Assembly: GCA_946480465.1 (NCBI GenBank)
Contig: CAMLJY010000012.1
Coordinates: 1 to 64,000 of the forward strand
Origin: an uncultured Burkholderiales bacterium
GTDB taxonomy: Bacteria > Pseudomonadota > Gammaproteobacteria > Burkholderiales > Burkholderiaceae
Reading direction: 5' to 3'
DNA: 64,000 nucleotides
In this document: positions 1 to 9,700 of the stretch, piece after piece
Layout: every line of letters starts with the position of its first letter
Position numbering within the stretch: position 1 is the stretch's first letter
Position numbers and translations under genes: made by a program
Notes under the pieces: generated by a model
What the model saw: only the letters and a program-made list of their open reading frames with translations
Database searches by the model: none
What the model was told of the DNA's origin: nothing

Positions 1-373
1 CCGTGGGAGGCGGTGAGGACCGCAGGCCCGGGGGCGGCGAGCGCAGCGAGCTTCGTAGACTGACTCGCCGGCGCCGTGCGCAGCGCGCGGAGCTTGCGGA
101 GCGCGCGGAGCAAAGCGGACGGCGCGCCCACAGGCTGAGGACCGGAACGGAGTCGGCCCCCCAGGGGCCGACCGCCGGACTCGGCCCGCCGTGCCCGCGC
201 CCCGAACCGCTCGGGCACTCCACACGTCACCAGTCCAACGACGCCAGCCACCGCAAGATCCGGCCAATGCGCAAGCCAACAGCTGCCTATCAGCACAACG
301 GCACGGCCATCCCGGCACCAGCCACCGGGCCCACCGGCCCGCTGTCCTTCTGAATTGCACGGAGCACATCCCC
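1..373. other. GC-rich intergenic stretch, no gene recognised
   Basis: No convincing gene lies here. Open frames exist on both strands, but their products are Arg/Pro/Gly-rich and look like chance translations of GC-rich DNA. The first 130 bases are low in complexity, with the element GCGCGCGGAGC occurring twice close together. A perfect 9-bp inverted repeat (GTCGGCCCC, 3-base loop, GGGGCCGAC) sits at 152-172. It has no following T-run, so it is only a possible terminator or mRNA-stability hairpin ahead of the ABC ATPase gene. Confidence 0.5.
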
Positions 374-1438
<1,065 letters not shown>

Positions 1439-1474
1439 TGGTGGACGGCGTCGCGACGTGACCAGGAGCGCCCG

Positions 1475-2770
1475 ATGACGCCTGATTTCCGCAGCCCCGG
1501 CTTCCTGCGCGAGCACATCGCGCAGACGCTGGGCTTCTACGACGGCCGCTGCGTCGATCCCAGCGGCGGCTTCTTCCACAGCTTCCGCGACGACGGCGCG
1601 GTGCCCGACCGGCGGACGCGTCATTTGGTTGGCAGCACGCGTTTCGTCATCACGCACGCCATGGCGCTGCGCGCACTGCCCGGCCATCCGCGCGCCGGCG
1701 CCTGGCGTGACGCGATCCGCCACGGCCTGCGCTTCCTGCACACCGCGCACCGCGACCGCGAGCACGGCGGCTACCACTGGCTGCTGGACTGGGATGGCGA
1801 GCGCGCCACCGTGCGCGACGGCAGCAAGCACTGCTACGGCCATGCCTTCGTGCTGCTGGCCCATGCGCAGGCGCTGCGCGCCGGCATCGCCGAAGCGGCT
1901 GAAGGAATCGAAGCCACGGCAGCGCTGATGGAAGAGCGCTTATGGGAACCGGCGGCACGGCTGTACGCCGACGAGGCCACGGCCGAATGGCGCTTGAGCG
2001 GCTACCGCGGCCAGAACGCCAACATGCACGGCTGCGAGGCGATGCTGGCAGCGTACGACGCCACCGGCGAAGCGCGCTGGCTGCAACGCGCCTCGGCCAT
2101 CGCCGAATCGGTCACCGTGCGCCTGGCCGCCCAGTCCGAGGGCCTGGTGTGGGAACACTTCGACCGCGACTGGCGCCTCGACCCCGACTACAACCGCGAC
2201 GACCCCGCCAACCTCTTCCGCCCCTGGGGCTTCCAGACCGGCCACCAGACCGAGTGGGCCAAGCTGTTGCTGACGCTCGAAGCACGCGAGCCCGATGCCG
2301 CGACCGGCCTGGACCGCGTCGGCCGTGCGCGCCGGCTCTTCGCCGCCGCCTGGGGCGAGGGCTGGGACGAAGTGAACGGCGGCCTGGTCTACGGCTTTGC
2401 CGGCTCGGGCCAGGACGGCTATGCGGTGTGCGACGCGCACAAGTACTACTGGGTGCAGTCCGAGTCCTTCGCCGCCGCCGCCCGCCTCGCGCAGCGCCTG
2501 CCGGACGCCGCCGCGCGCGCGCAGGCCTGGCAGCGCTACGACGCGCTGTGGCAGTACGCCTGGACGCACTTCGTCGACCACGAGCACGGCGCCTGGTACC
2601 GCATCCTGTCGCCGGACAACCGCAGGCTCGACCGCGAGAAAAGCCCTCCCGGCAAAACGGACTATCACACGGCAGGGGCGTGCGTGGATGTGCTGGAGGC
2701 GCTGGGCGACGCCTGGGCAAGGCCTACGCCAAACAAGCCGACCACACAAGTGCGGATAAACCGGCACTAA
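1475..2770 (+). CDS. AGE-family sugar epimerase/isomerase (mannose-isomerase-like)
   Basis: This 431-residue protein belongs to the N-acylglucosamine 2-epimerase (AGE) family, whose members interconvert aldose epimers or aldose/ketose pairs in an (alpha/alpha)6 barrel. The pattern fits throughout: GGFFHSF near the start, TRFVITHAMA, a central KHCYGHAFVLLAHA helix, NANMHGCEAMLAAY, GFQTGHQTEWAKLLL, and KYYWVQSESFAAAA near the C-terminus. These carry the His and Glu residues of the barrel centre. Length matches mannose isomerases of the YihS/ManI type better than that of GlcNAc 2-epimerase, but the exact sugar cannot be read from sequence. A start at 1475 is supported by an AGGAG-like sequence just upstream. 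It lies 36 bases after the sugar ABC ATPase, consistent with catabolism of the transported sugar. Confidence 0.88.
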   Translation: MTPDFRSPGFLREHIAQTLGFYDGRCVDPSGGFFHSFRDDGAVPDRRTRHLVGSTRFVITHAMALRALPGHPRAGAWRDAIRHGLRFLHTAHRDREHGGYHWLLDWDGERATVRDGSKHCYGHAFVLLAHAQALRAGIAEAAEGIEATAALMEERLWEPAARLYADEATAEWRLSGYRGQNANMHGCEAMLAAYDATGEARWLQRASAIAESVTVRLAAQSEGLVWEHFDRDWRLDPDYNRDDPANLFRPWGFQTGHQTEWAKLLLTLEAREPDAATGLDRVGRARRLFAAAWGEGWDEVNGGLVYGFAGSGQDGYAVCDAHKYYWVQSESFAAAARLAQRLPDAAARAQAWQRYDALWQYAWTHFVDHEHGAWYRILSPDNRRLDREKSPPGKTDYHTAGACVDVLEALGDAWARPTPNKPTTQVRINRH

Positions 2771-2859
2771 TCCCGGGCTCACTCGGCGTTCACAGCACCG
2801 AACCGCGCCGCAGAATCGGGGCACCATTCCTCTGCCCTGCCGGCGCGGCCGGCGTGTCC

Positions 2860-3723
2860 ATGTCCACCTCGCCGTCCGCCCGGAAGTACCACTTCATCTC
2901 GGGCCTGCCGCGGTCAGGGTCGACGCTGCTGTCCGCCATCCTGCGCCAGAACCCGCGTTTCCAGGCAGGCATGTCCAGCCCCGTAGGCTCGTTCTATACC
3001 GCGCTGCAGAACCAGTTCAGCGCCGGCAGCGAGTTCGGCGCCACCATCAACACAGCCAAGCGCCGCTGCCTGCTGCGGGGCCTGTTCGATTCGTTCTACG
3101 GTGACTGCGAGAAGCCGGTTGTGTTCGACACCAACCGGCTGTGGTGCGCCCGCCTGCCGGCGCTGGCAGACCTCTATCCGGAGGCCAAGGTCATCGCGTG
3201 CGCGCGGAACGTGGCCTGGGTAATGGACAGCATGGAACGCCAGTTCCGCGCCAATCCGTTCGAGAACACCCAGCTCTTCGGTGCCAACCCCGGCCGCACC
3301 ACGATCTACCAGCGGCTCGAGGGCCTGGCGCAACATGATCAGATGGTGGGTTTCGCATGGGCGGCGCTGCGCGAGGCCTTTTTCGGGGAACACGCCAAGT
3401 CCCTGCTGATCGTGGACTATGACCTGCTCACCCAGGCCCCGAAGCGGGTCATGGAACTGCTGTACCGCTTCCTCGGCGAATCGCCCTTCGAGCATGACTT
3501 CGACAGATTGGAGTACGACGCACCGGAATTCGATCAGCGGCTGGGTGCGCCGGGGCTGCACAAGGTGAAGCCGAAGGTCGAACACATCGAGCGGCGAACC
3601 ATCCTGCCGCCCGACCTGTTCGAGAAGTACTCGAAGCTGACCTTCTGGACTGACCCCGCTGGCACCGCAGCCAACGTCATCGCGCCGCGCGCGAAGATCT
3701 CCACCGGAGACGAGCACTCATGA
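2860..3723 (+). CDS. PAPS-dependent sulfotransferase family protein
   Basis: This 287-residue protein has the sulfotransferase fold. The 5'-phosphosulfate loop is visible as SGLPRSGSTLL at residues 14-24. The strand-helix region KVIACARNVAWVMDS at about 110-124 corresponds to the 3'-phosphate-binding segment. Such enzymes move a sulfuryl group from PAPS to a hydroxyl or amine; the acceptor here is unknown. ATG 2860 is taken as start; an in-frame GTG at 2854 is possible. Its TGA (3721-3723) overlaps the ATG (3720) of the giant repeat protein in an ATGA junction, so the two are almost certainly translationally coupled. That makes the repeat protein, or a glycan on it, a natural candidate acceptor, but this is inference. 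Confidence 0.85.
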   Translation: MSTSPSARKYHFISGLPRSGSTLLSAILRQNPRFQAGMSSPVGSFYTALQNQFSAGSEFGATINTAKRRCLLRGLFDSFYGDCEKPVVFDTNRLWCARLPALADLYPEAKVIACARNVAWVMDSMERQFRANPFENTQLFGANPGRTTIYQRLEGLAQHDQMVGFAWAALREAFFGEHAKSLLIVDYDLLTQAPKRVMELLYRFLGESPFEHDFDRLEYDAPEFDQRLGAPGLHKVKPKVEHIERRTILPPDLFEKYSKLTFWTDPAGTAANVIAPRAKISTGDEHS

Positions 3724-6700
3724 CCAGTACATCCATGAACCTGCCCCTTTCCCCCGCCATGGCACTGGACATCGTCACCGACCCGCTGCTCGGCGGCCCT
3801 GCGGTGACCGCCCCCCGGCAGGAGGTGGTGTTCGTTGACGGGGGCATCGCCGGCATCGACGTTCTGTTGTCGTGCATCGATGCGTCCAAGGAAGTGCACG
3901 TGCTGCAGGCCGGGCAGGACGGGCTGGAACAGGTTGCAGCCATCCTGGAAGGCCGCAGCGGCATCGATGCCCTGCACCTGATTTCGCACGGCAAGCAGGC
4001 GGCCGTGCAATTGGGCGCTCTGATGCTCGACGAGTCCAGCCTCGGAGCGCACACCGCGGCCCTGCAAGCCATCGGCCGGAGCCTCGCGCCGGAAGCCGAC
4101 ATCCTGCTCTACGGCTGTGACGTCGGTTCCGGTGCCGCTGGACGGGCATTCATCGGTGAGCTGAGCGTCCTGACCGGCGCCGACGTCGCCGCGTCGAGCA
4201 ATCCGACCGGCGCGCAACGCCTGTCGGGCGACTGGGATCTGGAGATCTCGACGGGGGACATCGAAGCGCGGCACGCCGTGTCCGCGGGATTGATCGACGT
4301 GTACGAAGACGTCTTGGCCCTCACCAGCAAGACCGTCACCTTCACCACCGAGAGCAACTTCACCAATTCCTTCAGCGACTACACCGATCCCAGCCAAAAC
4401 GCGATCTACAAGGTCAATGGCGATGCAGGTTATCTGCTGGTCGTGGACGCGCAGGACAATGGCGTCGGCCACTACGACAGTTCGGGCTACATCGCGTTCG
4501 GCATAGGAAACCACACGGAAAGCCTGGTCACCTTGTCGTTCCAGGACGGCCAGGTGTTCACCCCCACGTCGCTGAAGATCAACAACAACGGCGGCGCGGG
4601 AAACCAGACCTTCGTGATCACGGGGTACGACGCCGGAAACACGCTGCTGGGCTCCACGCAATCCACGATCACTGACGGCAACAGTTCGACCGTCACGCTC
4701 ACGGGCCTCGGACTGGCAAACGTCAAGACCCTGAAGATCACGGCGACGACGAACAGCGGCCTGCTCAAGTATTTCTCGCTGGATGACTTGGCCTTCAGCA
4801 CCATCGGCACCGCCGACTCGACGCCGCCGACGATCAGTGGCGTGACGTCCGGCACCGCGGACGGCAGCTACAAGGCCGGCGACGTGATCGCGGTGCAGGT
4901 CAACTTCAGCGAAGCCGTCACCGTCACCGGCACGCCACAGCTGACGCTGGAGACCGGCAGCACCGACCGGGTGGTGGACTACAGCAGCGGCAGCGGCACC
5001 AGCACGCTGACCTTCAACTACACGGTGCAAGCCGGCGACACCAGCGCCGACCTCGACTACCTCAGCACCGGCGCGCTGGTGCTGAACGGCGGCACGATCA
5101 AGGACACCGCCGGCAACGACGCCACGCTGACGCTGGCCAACCCGGGCGCGGCCAACTCGCTCGGCGCGAACAAGGCCATCGTCATCGACACCACCGCGCC
5201 AACGGTCAGCGGCGTCACGTCCAGCACCGCCAACGGCACCTACAAGCCTGGTGACATGGTGGCCGTGACGGTGAACTTCAGCGAAGCGGTCACCGTCACC
5301 GGCACGCCACAGCTCACGCTGGAAACGGGCAGCACCGACCGGGTGGTGGACTACAGCAGCGGCAGCGGCACCACCACGCTGACCTTCAACTACACGGTGC
5401 AGGCCGGCGACACCAGTGCCGACCTCGACTACCTCAGCACCGGCGCGCTGGCGCTGAACGCCGGCACCATCAAGGACACCGCCGGCAACGCCGCCACGCT
5501 GACGCTGGCCTCGCCGGGCGCGGCCAACTCGCTCGGCGCGAACAAGGCCATCGTCATCGACGGCGTGGTACCAACGGTCAGCGGCGTGACGTCCAGCACC
5601 GCGAACGGCACCTACAAGGCCGGCGACGTCATCGCCGTGCAGGTCAGCTTCAGCGAAACCGTCACCGTCACGGGCACGCCGCAACTCACGCTCGAGACGG
5701 GCAGCACCGACCGGGTCATCGACTACACGGGCGGCAGCGGCACCAGCACGCTGACCTTCAACTACACCGTGCAGGCCGGCGACACCGCGGCCGACCTGGA
5801 CTACGCGGGCACCTCGGCACTGGCCTTGAACAGCGGCACGATCAAGGACGCTGCCGGCAACGCGGCCACGCTGACGCTGGCGACACCGGGCGCGGCCAAC
5901 TCGCTGGGCGCCAACAAGAACATCGCCATCGACGCGGTCGCGCCGACGGTCAGCGGCGTCACGTCCAGCACCGCCAATGGCAGCTACAAGGCGGGCGACG
6001 TGATCGCGCTGCTGGTGAACTTCAGCGAAGCCGTCACCGTCACCGGCACGCCGCAGCTCACGCTGGAAACCGGCAGCACCGACCAGGTCGTCGACTACGT
6101 CAGCGGCAGCGGCACCAGCTCGCTGCTTTTCAACTACACGGTGCAGGCCGGCGACAACAGCGCCGACCTGGACTACGCCGCCGCCGCGGCACTGGCGCTG
6201 AACGCCGGCACCATCAAGGACGCCGCCGGCAACACCGCCACGCTGACGCTGCCGACGCCGGGCGCGGCCAACTCGCTGGGCGCCAACAAGAACATCGTCA
6301 TCGACACTACCGCGCCCGCGGTCAGCGGCGTCACGTCCAGCACGGCGAACGGCACCTACAAGGTCGGCGACGTGATCGCGGTGCAGATCAACTTCAGCGA
6401 AGCCGTCACCGTGGCCGGAACGCCGCAGCTGACGCTGGAGACCGGCACCACCGACCGGGTGGTGGACTACAGCAGCGGCAGCGGCACCAGCACGCTGACC
6501 TTCAACTACACGGTGCAGGCCGGCGACACTGCGGCCGACCTGGACTACGTCGGCTCCGCCGCGCTGGCGCTGAACAGCGGCACGATCAAGGACGCCACCG
6601 GCAACAGCGCGACGCTGACGCTGGCAACCCCGGGCGCCGCCAACTCGCTGGGCGCCAACAAGAACATCGTGGTCGACGGCGTGGCACCAACGCTGGCTTC

Positions 6701-9700
6701 GGCCACCGTGCCGGCCAACGGCACGTACAAGGCGGGGCAGAATCTCGACTTCACCGTCACCTACTCGGAAGCGGTGGTGGTCAACACCGGCAGTGGCACG
6801 CCCTACGTGGCCCTGACGCTGGACACCGGCGGCGACGTGCAGGCCGCCTACGTCAGCGGCTCCGGCACGACGACCTTGACCTTCCGCTACACCGCGGCCT
6901 CGGGCAACGCGGACGCCGACGGCATCGCCGCGGCAAACAGCATCACGCTCAATGGCGGCACGATCCGCGACGCCGCGGGCAACAACGCGGCCACGAACGG
7001 CATCGGCTTCGGCGCCACGTCCGGCCTGCTGGTGGATGGCGTCGCGCCCACGGTGTCTTCGATCAACCGGGTCGGCAGCAGCACCACGAACGCCACCAGC
7101 GTCGACTACACGGTCACGTTCGCCGAGAACGTCAGCGGCGTGGACTCCGGCGACTTCACGCTCACGGCCACCAGCACGGCAAGCGGTTCGATCGCCTCGG
7201 TCAGCGCGGTCAACGGCAGCACCTACACCGTCACCGTCAACACCATCTCGGGCGACGGCACTCTGCGCCTGGATCTGAAGAACGCCGGCACCGGCATCGC
7301 CGATACCCCGGGCAACGCCATCGCCACCGGCTTCACGTCCGGACAGACCTACACCATCGACAACACCGCACCGGCGGTCACGTCGGTGAGCGTCCCGTCC
7401 AATGCCACCTACAAGGCCGGGCAGAACCTGGACTTCACGGTCAACTTCGGCGAGTCGGTCACCGTCAACACCGGCAGCGGCACGCCGCGCATCGCCCTGA
7501 CGCTCGACACCGGCGGCACGGTCTACGCCAACTACCTTTCGGGCAGCGGCACGTCGGCGCTGGTGTTCCGGCACACCGTCGGTGCCGGCACGGCGGATGC
7601 GGACGGCATCACCGTCGGTGCGCTCGGTGCCAACGGCGGCACGATGGCCGACGCGGCCGGCAATGCGGCCGATCCGACGCTCAACAGCGTGGGTAGCACG
7701 GTCGCCGTGCTGGTCGACGCCGTCGCCCCCACCGCCACCATCGTCGTCGCCGACACCGCGCTGGCGGTGGGCGAGACCTCCGGCGTCACCTTCACCTTCA
7801 GCGAGGCGGTCAGCGGCTTCACCAACGCCGACCTCACCGTCGCCAATGGCACGCTCAGCGCGGTGTCCAGCAGCGACGGCGGCACCACCTGGACCGCCAC
7901 GCTCACCCCCACGGCCAGCATCACGGACGCCACCAACCTCATCACGCTGGACAACACCGGCGTGGCGGACGCCGCCGGCAACGCCGGCACCGGCAGCATC
8001 GATTCCAACAACTACGCCATCGACACCGCGCGACCCACCGCGACGATCGTTGTCGCCGACACCAACCTGCTGGGCGGCGAGACCTCGCTGGTGACCTTCA
8101 CCTTCAGCGAGGCCGTCACCGGCTTCACCAACGCCGACCTCACCGTCGCCAACGGCACGCTCTCCGCGGTGTCCAGCAGCGATGGCGGCGTCACCTGGAC
8201 CGCGACGCTGACGCCCAATCTGAGCGTGCTCGACGGCACCAACCTCATCACGCTGGACAACACCGGCGTGGCCGACGCGGCAGGCAATGCCGGCACCGGC
8301 ACCACCGACTCCAACAACTACGCCATCGACACCAGCGACACCGTGGCGCCGGTGCTGGCCAGCGCGGCTGCGAACGGAACCAGCCTGGTGCTGGGCTTCA
8401 CCGATGCCAGCGTGCTGGACGCGGTGAACGTGGCCGCCGCCGGCGCCTTCGCGGTCACCAGCCATGGCAGCCCGGTGGCGGTGAACAGCGTCAGCGTCGA
8501 CGCCGCCGCGCGCACCGTGACGCTCACGCTCGCCGCGCCGGTGGCCTACGGCCGGGCCGTCACGGTGGCCTACACCGACCCCACGGCCGGCAACGACACC
8601 CACGCGCTGCAGGACGCGGTGGGCAACGACGTGGCTTCCTTCGGCCCGTCGGCGGTGACCAACAACACGCCCGACGCGACGCCGCTCACCGCCACCGTCA
8701 CCTTGTCCGACACGGCCGTCGCGCTCGGCGAAACCCCCACGCTCACCATCCTGTTCAGCGAAGCCGTCTCCGGCTTCGACCTCGCGGACCTCGGCGCGCC
8801 CAACGGCAGCCTGGGCCCGCTGTCCAGCACCGACCAGGTCCGCTGGACGGCCAGCTTCACGCCCACGGCCGGCGTCGACGACACGAGCAACGTCGTGACG
8901 CTGGACCTCAGCACCTTGCTCGACGTGGAAGGCATCGCCGGCCACGGCAGCGCCACGTCGGCGAATTACACGGTGGATACGCGGCAGCCCACCGCGACGG
9001 TGGTCGTCAACGACAGCCTCATCGAGGCCGGCGAGACGCCGACGGTCAGCATCACGTTCAGCGAACCGGTCACCGACTTCGGCCTGGGTGAACTGCGCGC
9101 CAACAGCGGCGTGCTGTCCGACCTGGTGACTTCCGACGGCATGCACTGGACCGCGCGCTACACGCCGAACGCCAACACCCGGGCCGACGCCGAGCGGGTG
9201 GACCTGAACCTGGCCGGCGTGCGCGATGCCGCGGGCAACACCGGCACGGGCACGGCCACGTCGAACAGCTTCGTGGTCGACACGCGCGTGCCCGACACGA
9301 CGCCGCCGGCACTGGCCGGCGCGCGGGTGAACGGCGCGCAGCTGGTGCTGTCGTTCGGCGCGTCCGAGGTGCTGGACGGCGCCGGCGTGCCAGGCGCCGG
9401 CGCCTTCAGCGTGCTGGTGGATGGCGCGCCGCGCACGGTCTCCTCCGTCGCGGTGTCCGGCAGCACGGTCACCCTCACGCTGGCCCAGCCGGTGGCGCAG
9501 GGCCAGGGGGTGAGCATCGGCTACGCGGACCCCAGCACCGGCAACGATGCGCAGGCGATCCAGGACGCGGCCGGCAACGATGCCGCCAGCTTCAACGGCG
9601 TGGCGGTGGCCAACGACACGCCGCCCGCCCTCGGCGCCACGCTGTCGGTGGACGACACCCTGCTCGCCGGCGGCGAGACCGGCACGCTGACCATCCGCTT

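Noticed and set aside
3..353. Possible small gene at the window start
   Set aside because: The product is low-complexity Arg/Gly/Pro with no start signal or family resemblance, and the DNA shows short GC-rich repeats typical of intergenic sequence.
4820..6679. Regular direct repeats that could suggest a CRISPR array
   Set aside because: The period is 372 bases, the repeats are in-frame Ig-like coding units, and there are no short repeats with unique spacers or cas genes.
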